A stretch of DNA of 8,223 nt. Origin: Sulfurivirga caldicuralii. GTDB taxonomy: Bacteria; Pseudomonadota; Gammaproteobacteria; Thiomicrospirales; Thiomicrospiraceae. Position numbers and translations under genes: made by a program. The stretch spans positions 1 to 8,223 of the forward strand of contig DQVN01000092.1 of assembly GCA_015661715.1 (NCBI GenBank), given 5' to 3'. The first letter of the stretch is position 1; every line of letters begins with the position of its first letter. Below are positions 1 through 6,066 of this stretch, piece by piece. A model generated the notes under the pieces. It was not told where the DNA came from and made no database searches. It was given only the letters and a program-made list of their open reading frames with translations.

Positions 1-83
1 ACGGTGGTGGTATGCAACACGGTGGTGGTATGCAACACGGTGGTGGTATGCAGCACGGTGGTGGTATGCAGCACGGTGGTCGC
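1..83 (+). repeat. 18-bp in-frame tandem repeat encoding MQHGGG
   Basis: Units start at 12, 30, 48 and 66, and the end of another unit is present at 1-11, so at least five copies exist and the array continues beyond the left edge. Units at 12 and 30 are identical. Units at 48 and 66 carry CAG instead of CAA for Gln, and the last unit ends GGR rather than GGG. The repeat adds Met and His at a fixed six-residue period. This fits the Met/His-rich copper-binding segment known in CopA proteins, but here it is unusually regular. Confidence 0.95.
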
Positions 84-668
84 AGGCGGCATGGCATGGA
101 GGAAGCCGTTATCCCCATGGATATGAATCCCAATCTGCCGGTTACGCCCCTGCCGATCAAAAAAGGGCCGCATACAACCATGTGGGTGGAGAGTCCACAA
201 TACCGTTTGGATGATCCCGGCGTTGGGCTACGCAACAATGGACGCCGGGTGCTCACCTATGCCGATCTGAAAAACTACTATCCCACGGCCCATTGGCCTA
301 AACCCACCCGTGAGATCATTCTGCATTTGACAGGCAATATGGAACGCTATATGTGGTCTATAAATGGCATTCCATACGAGGAAGCGGATCCCTTGATTTT
401 TTATTACGGGGAGCGTCTGCGGGTGACCTTTATTAACAACACCATGATGAATCACCCCATGCACTTGCATGGGATGTGGTCGGATCTGGAAACAGGCGAT
501 GAAAATCATATCCCGCGCAAACATACGGTTATTGTGCAGCCTGGGGCAAAACTGAGCATGCGCGTAATGGTAGATGCACCGGGGCGCTGGGTTTTTCACT
601 GTCATCTGCTTTACCACATGGGGGGTATGTTCCGTGAAGTCACTGTTGTTGAAACCCAGAAAGCTTAA
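1..668 (+). CDS. copA: CopA-type copper-resistance multicopper oxidase, C-terminal part (5' end outside window)
   Basis: Periplasmic multicopper oxidase of the CopA/PcoA family, thought to oxidise Cu(I) and bind copper during copper resistance. About 220 residues are visible; the frame is open to the left edge, so the ATG at 12 is internal. Seen in order: a Met/His/Gly repeat (positions 1-83), a family-typical stretch reading DPGVGLRNNGRRVLTYADL, and the last cupredoxin domain. That domain carries two copper motifs: HPMHLHG (453-473), with the HxxHxH ligands, and HCHLLYH (597-617), which supplies type 1 and type 3 ligands and the type 1 cysteine. The spacing to the axial Met (627-629) is one residue shorter than the usual family signature. 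The gene ends in TAA 13 bp before copB, which supports one transcript. The signal peptide and first domains lie outside the window. Family assignment is very secure; the precise role is inferred from the family. Confidence 0.95.
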   Translation, partial: GGGMQHGGGMQHGGGMQHGGGMQHGGRRRHGMEEAVIPMDMNPNLPVTPLPIKKGPHTTMWVESPQYRLDDPGVGLRNNGRRVLTYADLKNYYPTAHWPKPTREIILHLTGNMERYMWSINGIPYEEADPLIFYYGERLRVTFINNTMMNHPMHLHGMWSDLETGDENHIPRKHTVIVQPGAKLSMRVMVDAPGRWVFHCHLLYHMGGMFREVTVVETQKA

Positions 669-674
669 AGGAGG
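669..674 (+). promoter_or_regulatory. Ribosome binding site of copB
   Basis: A perfect AGGAGG, within a longer purine run at 667-676, sits 7 nt before the ATG at 682. It decides this start over an in-frame ATG at 574 that would overlap copA by about 95 bp and lacks a signal peptide at its N-terminus. Confidence 0.9.
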
Positions 675-681
675 GGTCACG

Positions 682-1389
682 ATGAAAAACAAAACCATGC
701 TTCAAACTGCCCTGCTGAGTCTTGGGCTGATTACCACATTTCATGTGCACGCTGGCAAGAGTGCCGACCCCTTTCTGGTCAAATTCGTCGCAGATAAATT
801 GGAAGTGGCGAACAATGACGACAATACCCGTATGTGGGAAATACAGATGTGGGCGGGGACGGACTGGCACAAGCTGTGGCTGTACAGTGAAGGAGAAAGT
901 GAGCAGGGAGAGACCGCTTCAGAAAATATGCTCACTTATAGCCATCCCATAGCGCCGTTTTGGGATATTCAAGTGGGTTTGGCACGCGATGAGCAACCTG
1001 GTGCATCTTATAACTGGGGAGTTCTGGGGTTCAATGGTCTGGCGCCTTACTATTTTGAAAGCCAGGCTCATCTGCTCATTGGTGAAGACGGCACGCTGGG
1101 CGTGCGTGCCGGCTTTGAATATGAAGCCCTTTTCACCCAGTTTCTCATCCTGACACCTGAAATCGAGTTCAGCGCATATAGCGACGATATCCCGGAAATG
1201 GGTATTGGCGGCGGGCTCTCCACGCTGTCTGCCGGCTTGCGTCTGCGCTATGAAATCAAACGGGAGTTCGCCCCTTATATTGGGGTGCAATGGTCACAAA
1301 GTTATGGAAAAACTGCGGATTATCTGCGTAGCGCCGGAGAAGAAAGCGGTGATACCGTTTGGGTGGCTGGCGTACGGATCTGGTTTTAA
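682..1389 (+). CDS. copB: CopB-type outer-membrane copper-resistance protein, compact form
   Basis: Outer-membrane beta-barrel protein of the CopB/PcoB family, which works with CopA in copper sequestration or export. It has 235 residues. The N-terminus is a Sec signal peptide (Lys-containing start, hydrophobic core, likely cleavage after VHA near residue 24). The mature part follows the family pattern: a W-rich strand region (MWAGTDWHKLWLYSEGE), YSHPIAPFWDIQVGLARDE, GLAPYYFES, LRLRYEIKREFAPYIGVQW, and a C-terminal Phe, as expected for a barrel recognised by the BAM machinery. It lacks the Met/His-rich segment that many CopB proteins carry after the signal peptide and is accordingly shorter. 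It starts 13 bp after copA and ends 23 bp before a cytochrome c gene. The family call is secure; the copper role comes from the family and the neighbouring copA. Confidence 0.93.
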   Translation: MKNKTMLQTALLSLGLITTFHVHAGKSADPFLVKFVADKLEVANNDDNTRMWEIQMWAGTDWHKLWLYSEGESEQGETASENMLTYSHPIAPFWDIQVGLARDEQPGASYNWGVLGFNGLAPYYFESQAHLLIGEDGTLGVRAGFEYEALFTQFLILTPEIEFSAYSDDIPEMGIGGGLSTLSAGLRLRYEIKREFAPYIGVQWSQSYGKTADYLRSAGEESGDTVWVAGVRIWF

Positions 1390-1398
1390 CCCCATGAC

Positions 1399-1403
1399 AG
1401 GAG
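1399..1403 (+). promoter_or_regulatory. Ribosome binding site of the cytochrome c gene
   Basis: AGGAG lies 9 nt before the ATG at 1413 and only 3 nt before the in-frame ATG at 1407. The spacing favours 1413 as the start, with 1407 as the alternative (two extra residues, no effect on the signal peptide). Confidence 0.7.
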
Positions 1404-1412
1404 AACATGACA

Positions 1413-1901
1413 ATGAATAGTCCATTACCGATCAAATTGCTGAGCATTGCCTGCTGTACTGCATGGTTGGGCATGGCACAAGCTGGTGGGGAACACCAGG
1501 GCGGTCACGGTGACGACCATTGGCAGGCGCCGCCCGAAGCCCAGACACTGAAAAATCCTTTCCCTAAAACCAAGGACACTATTCAGGCAGGCCGTCGCCT
1601 GTTTCAGATGAACTGTGCCCAATGTCATGGTCCCTTCGGCGAAGGCGATGGCCCTGTGGCGGCTTCACTGCCTAAGCCGCCGGCAAACCTGCGAGCCATG
1701 GCAGGACAGCATCCGGATGGTGACTTTTTCTGGAAAATCCAACATGGCCGTGGCGCCATGCCCGCGTTCAAACACCAACTCAGTGATGAGCAGATCTGGA
1801 AACTGGTCACCTATATCCAAGCATTGCCTTTTACAGGTCCGCAAAAACCCACGCCTTTTGACCTGAATCATGGTCACTCACTAGAAGAAGGTCATCATTA
1901 A
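1413..1901 (+). CDS. Exported monohaem cytochrome c with His-rich termini, in copper operon
   Basis: Small periplasmic class I c-type cytochrome of 162 residues (164 if read from ATG 1407). A Sec signal peptide with a hydrophobic core ends in AQA near residue 24. A single CxxCH haem site reads CAQCH (residues 68-72), followed by GPFGEGDGP, and a probable axial Met lies in GAMPAF (Met 116). The C-terminal helix region (SDEQIWKLVTYIQAL) matches the class I fold. Both ends of the mature protein are rich in His: GGEHQGGHGDDHW after the signal peptide and NHGHSLEEGHH at the C-terminus. These could bind metal, which is inference. It lies 23 bp after copB on the same strand, so it is probably co-transcribed and could accept electrons from, or donate them to, copper oxidation. 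The exact redox partner cannot be read from the sequence. Confidence 0.93.
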   Translation: MNSPLPIKLLSIACCTAWLGMAQAGGEHQGGHGDDHWQAPPEAQTLKNPFPKTKDTIQAGRRLFQMNCAQCHGPFGEGDGPVAASLPKPPANLRAMAGQHPDGDFFWKIQHGRGAMPAFKHQLSDEQIWKLVTYIQALPFTGPQKPTPFDLNHGHSLEEGHH

Positions 1902-1909
1902 TTTGGATG

Positions 1910-1931
1910 GCGCAGGCTGGTTTGCCTGCGC
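1910..1931 (+). terminator. GC-rich hairpin after the copper operon, possible terminator
   Basis: A perfect 8-bp stem, GCGCAGGC (1910-1917) with GCCTGCGC (1924-1931), encloses a 6-nt loop, starting 9 bp after the cytochrome c stop codon. Two G-U pairs extend it outward in + strand RNA. No T-run follows (TGAAAAT comes next), so it is not a canonical intrinsic terminator. It may instead be a 3' mRNA-stabilising structure. Confidence 0.45.
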
Positions 1932-1966
1932 TGAAAATAACCAAGAATAAGGCGGTCTTTATGAAA

Positions 1967-1990
1967 GGTAATTCTCTACCAATCTGGATC
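1967..1990 (+). repeat. Left terminal inverted repeat of the IS
   Basis: Begins GGTAATTC at its outer end and matches the reverse complement of 2773-2796 at 19 of 24 positions, with the outermost 8 bases identical. Confidence 0.75.
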
Positions 1991-2007
1991 AAATCCAGTA
2001 GGATTTG
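1984..2007 (+). promoter_or_regulatory. Two mutually exclusive hairpins over the transposase ribosome binding site
   Basis: Hairpin A pairs CTGGAT (1984-1989) with ATCCAG (1993-1998) around a CAA loop. Hairpin B pairs CAAATCC (1990-1996) with GGATTTG (2001-2007) around an AGTA loop. They share bases 1993-1996 and cannot both form. Hairpin B buries the probable Shine-Dalgarno sequence AGGA (2000-2003) seven bases before the ATG at 2011, while hairpin A leaves it free. Several IS families are known to limit translation of read-through transcripts by such structures; that it does so here is inference. Confidence 0.45.
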
Positions 2008-2010
2008 GTT

Positions 2011-2773
2011 ATGCGAAAGAAGTGTTCTGAGTGTGGCGGTAATCATTATTGGGTGCTTGACGATGGTCGATTTCGCTGCCGTCATTGCCGTGCGCGGTTT
2101 CGGCTGAAGACGGCGTGGGAGATGTCACGCCTTTCAGATACGATAAAACGCCGTCTTGCGGAAATGTTTGCCCTGGGCGTTCCGGCTTACCGGCTTCGCT
2201 TTCGGATTACGGCAAGCAGTCGTAGCATGAGCGGTTCTACCGAATCATTCGTGCTTGCTGCATGCTGGAGGAAGGCATGGGCGAGCCTTTTGAAGGTGCC
2301 ATAGAGTGCGATGAGACCATGATTGGTGGGCGTCGTAATGGCAAGCGTGGTGGGGGCGCGGCAGGTAAGGGGATTGTATTTGGCATCCTAAAGCGCAATG
2401 GGCGAGTGAAGGTGTTTCCGGTGTCAGGGCGAAAATATGGCACATTACTGGATCTGATTGGTGAGCATACGAAACTGGTCTCAACTATACTGATGACGAT
2501 CAGGCTTATGCCGCTCTGGGGCTGCGAGGCGAACATGTGGTGGTGCGCAAGGAAGGTGGGCGACCCAAGGGACGAGACCCTATCAATGGCATCAAAGGCT
2601 TCTGGCGTTATGCCAAAAATTGGCTCTATCCCTTGTGCGGCATTCCCCGCAAAAACTTCCATCTTTATATGGCCGAAATATGCTGGCGCTTCAACCATCG
2701 GAATCAAGACCTTTATCCCTTGATTATCAATATGTTAAAGAACACGCTTGCTAGTGATATCGGTAAAATATAG
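2011..2773 (+). pseudogene. IS1595-family transposase, broken by two frameshifts
   Basis: DDE-type transposase remnant that would be about 254 residues if intact. Frame 1 (from ATG 2011, after AGGA at 2000-2003) encodes a zinc ribbon with Cys 5, 8, 23 and 26 and a helical region to about 2226. Homology then resumes one frame over at 2229 with ERFYRIIRACCMLEEGMGEPF, ECDETMIGG (first catalytic Asp) and KRGGGAAGKGIVFGIL. At about 2484-2486 it shifts again, to YTDDDQAYAALGLRGEHVVVRKEGGRPKG, then DPINGIKGFWRYAKNWL, FHLYMAEICWRFNHR and the stop at 2771-2773. Both changes are equivalent to loss of one base. No slippery heptamer is seen at either junction, so programmed frameshifting is unlikely. The stop codon overlaps the first base of the right inverted repeat. 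No intact transposase can be made, so any movement would need one supplied in trans. Confidence 0.9.
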
Positions 2774-2796
2774 GTCCTGTTTGATAGTGAATTACC
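2773..2796 (-). repeat. Right terminal inverted repeat of the IS
   Basis: Reads GGTCCTG at its inner end and GAATTACC at its outer end; its reverse complement matches the left repeat at 19 of 24 positions. The outer end is 20 bp from the nasA stop codon. Confidence 0.75.
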
Positions 2797-2816
2797 ATAT
2801 CCAAAATGTGTTTGAT

Positions 2817-5462
2817 TTAAGACGGATTTTCCCGTTTTAGGATATCGGTCAGCTCAGGAATACAGGAGCCGCAGTTGGTGCCAGCGCGCAGGGCCTTGCC
2901 GATGGCGTCAACCGTGGTGAGCTTTTGCGTGTGGATGGCTTCAACAATGGTGTTGAGACCGACACCGAAGCAGCTGCAGATGATCGGCCCCACATCCTTG
3001 GCGCCGGAGGCCTGGCCGGCCAGCAGGCTGCGGCGGCTAGCATCATCCAGGGTCAAATCGGCAAAACGCTCACCCAGCCATTGGCGGGTAGGCAGATCGG
3101 GCTTTGGCCCCAAAAACAGCACGCGACTTAAGCGGCCGTTGACCAACCAGGCGGCCCGGTAGAGCTGATTGGCTGGATCCCGCAGCTCGATGAGTTCTCC
3201 ATTCTCTGGTGCCAGTTGCGCCAGCAAGGCATCAAAATCGGCCGCTTCCCGATTGGCCACCTCATAGCGCACGAAGTGTTTGCCGACGATTTTGGCCCAG
3301 TAGCCGAAGTTTGATACATCTACTGCTTCCCGGGAGAGGATAAAGCCATATTGTTGTGCCTCCCAGCGGGCAAAGTTGACCACGGCGTGTTTGAGTTCCG
3401 GCTGGCCGGAGATGGGGTCTGTATAGGGAGGCACCAGCTTATCCACGCGCGGGTTACTGGCAAACTGTTCCGTCCAGTGCATGGGCACGAACAGTTGCCC
3501 CGGCTGAACGGTATCGCTGATTTCCGCCCGCACCAGGATGTGGCCCCGATCATTGAAAACCCGTACCAGCTCGCCGGTTTGCAGCCCTTCTGCGTCCTGA
3601 GGATGAATGGTGACGAAAGGCTCACCGCGGTGATTGAACAGCCGTGGTGTCTTGCCGGTGCGGGTCATGGTGTGCCACTGATCCCGCAGCCGCCCCGTAT
3701 TCAGCCGGAAAGGATAAGCGCTGCTGGGCTGATTTTGCGGTGGGCGGGGCTCAATGGCGATAAAGCGCGCTTTTTTGTTCGGGGTGAAAAAGTGCCCATC
3801 GCTAAACATGCGCGCTGTGCCTTGCGGCCGATCCGGGGTGATCGGCCAGGGTTTGGGCTGCCAGGCATCATAAGCCCTCTGGTCAAAGTCATCTGGCAGG
3901 TGGATTAGCAGATCGCGGTTGCCGTTGTTTTCAAAACAGGTTTGGGCGGCAAACTCCTTGAAGATTTGCCAAGGGGCGTCATAATCGAAGCCGCCGAAGC
4001 CCATGCGCCGCGCCACTTGACAGATCCACCACCAGTCGGGACGGGCATTTTCCGGCCCATCCATGAACTTACGCTGGCGGCTGATGGTGCGGTCAGAGTT
4101 GGTGACCATGCCATCGGTTTCACCCCAAGTGAGGGCAGGCAGCACCACATGGGCGCATATGGTCGTATCGGTATACTCCATGCAGTCCGAGACGACGACG
4201 AATTCGGCCTTTCTCAGTGCCTGGCGCACAAAATCGGCATCGGGCATGGAATCCACCGGGTTGGTGTTCATGATCCAGATGGCTTTGATCTCACCCGTAT
4301 GCAGCGCCTGGAACATCTCCACTGCTTTTTTGCCGGGCTGACGGGCAATGGTGGGGCTGTTCCAGAAGCGTTGCACCCGATCAATGCTGGCTTCGTCAAA
4401 GTCCATGTGCGCCGCCAGCATATTGGCCAGTCCGCCCACTTCCCGGCCCCCCATGGCATTAGGTTGTCCAGTGATGGAGAAGGGGCCGGCACCGGTTTTG
4501 CCGATGCGTCCGCAGGCCAGGTGGGTATTGATAATGGCATTGGATTTGTCCACGCCGCTGGTGGACTGGTTGATGCCCTGGGAGTAAAGGGTGACGGTAC
4601 GCTCAGTATCGATCACCCATTGGTAGAAGGTGCGCAGGTCGGTTTCTTCCAGGCCGCAGGCTCGGGCGGTGGCGCTCAAGTCACCGGCGCTTTCTCGGGC
4701 GGCGGTGAGGGCCGCATCGAAGCCTTCCGTATGGGCGGCGATAAAGGCGGTGTCCAGCTTGTCGGCATCAGCCAGGGCGACCAGCAGCCCATTGAACAGC
4801 AGCGCATCCATGCCAGGCGCGATGGGTAGATGCAGATCTGCCAGGTCGCAGGTGGCAGTACGTCGGGGATCAATGACTACTACCTTCATCTGCGGGCGAT
4901 TTTTCTTCGCTTGGGCGATGCGTTGATAGACAATGGGATGTGCCCAGGCGGTATTGGAGCCCACCAACACAACCAGATCGGCTTCTTCCAGATCAGTATA
5001 ACTACAGGGGACGGTATCTGTGCCAAAGGCGCGCTTGTAGCCAGCTACGGCAGAGGACATGCACAGCCGGGAGTTGGTGTCGATATTGGCCGAGCCGATA
5101 AATCCTTTCATCAGCTTATTGGCCACATAGTAGTCTTCGGTCAGCAGTTGGCCGGAGACATAAAAGGCCACACTATCAGGGCCGTATTGGTCGATGGTCT
5201 CGATGAAACGGCGGGCCACCCGGTTCAAGGCGGTGTCGATATCGGTATAGTCTCCATTGACCTTGGGAGATAGTAGGCGGCCGTTGAAGTCGATGGTTTC
5301 ACCGGCGCTGGCGCCTTTGACGCACAGCCGACCAAAGTTGGCCGGATGCTGCGCATCGCCTTGTACGGCTACAGCGATCTCACCTAAGTGGTGGTCTACG
5401 GTAATGTCCATGCCGCAGCCAACGCCGCAGTAGGGACAGGTGGTTTTGATGATCTGCTTCAT
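2817..5462 (-). CDS. nasA: Assimilatory nitrate reductase catalytic subunit with C-terminal BFD-like [2Fe-2S] domain
   Basis: Cytoplasmic molybdenum enzyme that reduces nitrate to nitrite, the first step of nitrate assimilation. It has 881 residues, a usual length for NasA proteins that carry a C-terminal iron-sulfur domain. An N-terminal [4Fe-4S] site has Cys 9, 12, 16 and 47 (CPYCGVGC, then GRLCVKG). The probable Mo-ligand Cys 134 lies in SRLCMSSAVAGY, typical of the Nas/Nap group. Bis-MGD-binding regions include VGSNTAWAHP (167-176), GQPNAMGGREVGG (332-344) and NTGRLRDQWHTMTRTGKTPRL (588-608). A BFD-like domain has Cys 829, 831, 864 and 867. There is no signal peptide, in contrast to periplasmic NapA. 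It is the last visible gene of nirB-nirD-nasA; the 94-bp gap after nirD shows no clear promoter, and its own ribosome binding site is weak (a GGA about 11 nt before the ATG). The gene ends 20 bp from the IS with no hairpin terminator between them. Confidence 0.95.
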   Translation of the reverse strand: MKQIIKTTCPYCGVGCGMDITVDHHLGEIAVAVQGDAQHPANFGRLCVKGASAGETIDFNGRLLSPKVNGDYTDIDTALNRVARRFIETIDQYGPDSVAFYVSGQLLTEDYYVANKLMKGFIGSANIDTNSRLCMSSAVAGYKRAFGTDTVPCSYTDLEEADLVVLVGSNTAWAHPIVYQRIAQAKKNRPQMKVVVIDPRRTATCDLADLHLPIAPGMDALLFNGLLVALADADKLDTAFIAAHTEGFDAALTAARESAGDLSATARACGLEETDLRTFYQWVIDTERTVTLYSQGINQSTSGVDKSNAIINTHLACGRIGKTGAGPFSITGQPNAMGGREVGGLANMLAAHMDFDEASIDRVQRFWNSPTIARQPGKKAVEMFQALHTGEIKAIWIMNTNPVDSMPDADFVRQALRKAEFVVVSDCMEYTDTTICAHVVLPALTWGETDGMVTNSDRTISRQRKFMDGPENARPDWWWICQVARRMGFGGFDYDAPWQIFKEFAAQTCFENNGNRDLLIHLPDDFDQRAYDAWQPKPWPITPDRPQGTARMFSDGHFFTPNKKARFIAIEPRPPQNQPSSAYPFRLNTGRLRDQWHTMTRTGKTPRLFNHRGEPFVTIHPQDAEGLQTGELVRVFNDRGHILVRAEISDTVQPGQLFVPMHWTEQFASNPRVDKLVPPYTDPISGQPELKHAVVNFARWEAQQYGFILSREAVDVSNFGYWAKIVGKHFVRYEVANREAADFDALLAQLAPENGELIELRDPANQLYRAAWLVNGRLSRVLFLGPKPDLPTRQWLGERFADLTLDDASRRSLLAGQASGAKDVGPIICSCFGVGLNTIVEAIHTQKLTTVDAIGKALRAGTNCGSCIPELTDILKRENPS

Positions 5463-5556
5463 GGTGTGTTATATCCGATCGCTGAAGTCTGAAAAGAACA
5501 AACCGTAATGTCCCTGTAGAAGAACAAAGTTCAATTTTAGATGGGATTGCAAAGTT

Positions 5557-5898
5557 TCAGGCGGCAACCGTGCTGGAAGAGGCCACATCCACCAGCACAT
5601 CCTCGCCTTCTATTTTGGCTGCATACACCGGGATGGACAGGTCTTTGCCATCCAGATGCTGACCGGTGATCAGGCTGTAGTGATCTTTGTATAGAGGCGA
5701 GGCGACCATCAGTTCACCATTGAGGTCACCACAGATGCCCCGGAAAATCACATTGGCACCGGAGGCTGGGTCATGGTTACCCACGGCATATACCTGGTCA
5801 TCGATATAGAACAGGGCGATTTGCACATCGCCCACTTTGGCGGCGATGCCCGCATCCTGAATCAGATCTTTTTTTTCACAGACTTTAACAAAAGCCAT
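5557..5898 (-). CDS. nirD: Nitrite reductase (NAD(P)H) small subunit, Rieske-like
   Basis: Small subunit of the cytoplasmic assimilatory NAD(P)H nitrite reductase, partner of NirB. It has 113 residues, the usual length. It has the NirD form of the Rieske fold (VYAVGNHDPASGANVIFRG, then GELMVASPLYKDHYSL) but no CxH...CxxH cluster motif. Only Cys 7 and Cys 56 are present, so it should not bind a [2Fe-2S] cluster, as is normal for NirD. The start at ATG 5898 follows a good ribosome binding site. It lies 168 bp after nirB and 94 bp before nasA on the same strand. The tail VASSSTVAA is a short low-complexity extension. Confidence 0.95.
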   Translation of the reverse strand: MAFVKVCEKKDLIQDAGIAAKVGDVQIALFYIDDQVYAVGNHDPASGANVIFRGICGDLNGELMVASPLYKDHYSLITGQHLDGKDLSIPVYAAKIEGEDVLVDVASSSTVAA

Positions 5899-5905
5899 GG
5901 TTACA

Positions 5906-5911
5906 TCCTCT
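5906..5911 (-). promoter_or_regulatory. Ribosome binding site of nirD
   Basis: On the minus strand AGAGGA lies 7 nt before the nirD ATG, supporting that start. Confidence 0.75.
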
Positions 5912-5961
5912 CTTATCTATTCTGTGTATGGTTGTAGGGCAGGTGCTGTACATGTGCGGAC

Positions 5962-5989
5962 TTTTCCCGCTGAGGCGCAAGCGGCAAAA
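5962..5989 (-). other. Hairpin in the nirB-nirD gap, nearer nirD
   Basis: On the minus strand TTTTGCCGCT pairs with AGCGGGAAAA around the 8-nt loop TGCGCCTC: nine pairs and one G-G mismatch. No T-run follows on the operon strand, so it is not a standard intrinsic terminator there. Its role is unknown. Confidence 0.5.
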
Positions 5990-6001
5990 TGGTTGGGTTA
6001 A

Positions 6002-6034
6002 CATGACCGGCCCACTTTCAGTAGGCCGGTCATG
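6002..6034 (-). other. Long near-perfect hairpin in the nirB-nirD gap
   Basis: An 11-bp perfect inverted repeat, CATGACCGGCC with GGCCGGTCATG, has an 11-base centre that itself pairs. On the minus strand the centre reads TACTGAAAGTG, giving one U-G pair, then ACU with AGU, and a GAA loop. In operon-strand RNA this is a continuous 15-bp stem starting 32 nt after the nirB stop codon. On the + strand the equivalent of the U-G pair is a C-A mismatch. No T-run follows, which argues against a simple terminator. It may protect the upstream nirB message or reduce read-through, setting NirB, NirD and NasA levels. Confidence 0.6.
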
Positions 6035-6066
6035 GATCGCGCATGCAGCGAGTCCCTGACGGCTAG

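Larger units (their letters stand above)
1967..2796 (+). mobile_element. IS1595-family insertion sequence, decayed
   Basis: An element of about 830 bp defined by imperfect terminal inverted repeats (1967-1990 and 2773-2796) around a broken transposase. The transposase type (N-terminal zinc ribbon, DDE-type core with ECDETMIGG and NGIKGFW) assigns it to the IS1595 superfamily. That family usually makes 8-bp target duplications. The flanks here, TTATGAAA (1959-1966) and ATATCCAA (2797-2804), match at only 5 of 8 positions, so the duplication has decayed, the ends are slightly misplaced, or the element has recombined. It occupies the gap between the convergent copper and nitrate operons and interrupts no recognisable gene. 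Confidence 0.82.

Noticed and set aside
574..681. Upstream in-frame extension of copB starting at ATG 574
   Set aside because: It would overlap copA by about 95 bp and bury the signal peptide; AGGAGG 7 nt before ATG 682 and the signal peptide starting there decide the start.
228..698. 156-codon open frame on the - strand
   Set aside because: Antisense to the copper-binding domain of copA; no ribosome binding site or domain.
1910..1931. Canonical rho-independent terminator for the copper operon
   Set aside because: The stem is good but no T-run follows on either strand, so it is listed only as a possible terminator.
1959..2804. 8-bp target site duplication of the IS
   Set aside because: The 8 bases outside each inverted repeat match at only 5 of 8 positions, too few to call a duplication.
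3942..4829. 295-codon open frame on the + strand
   Set aside because: Fully antisense to the conserved core of nasA, Gly/His-rich, with no recognisable domain.
5494..5528. Direct repeat AAGAACAAA (5494-5502 and 5520-5528) and small palindrome GAAC-AAA-GTTC (5522-5532) in the nirD-nasA gap as an operator
   Set aside because: Short, A-rich and without match to a known regulator site; expected by chance in such a gap.
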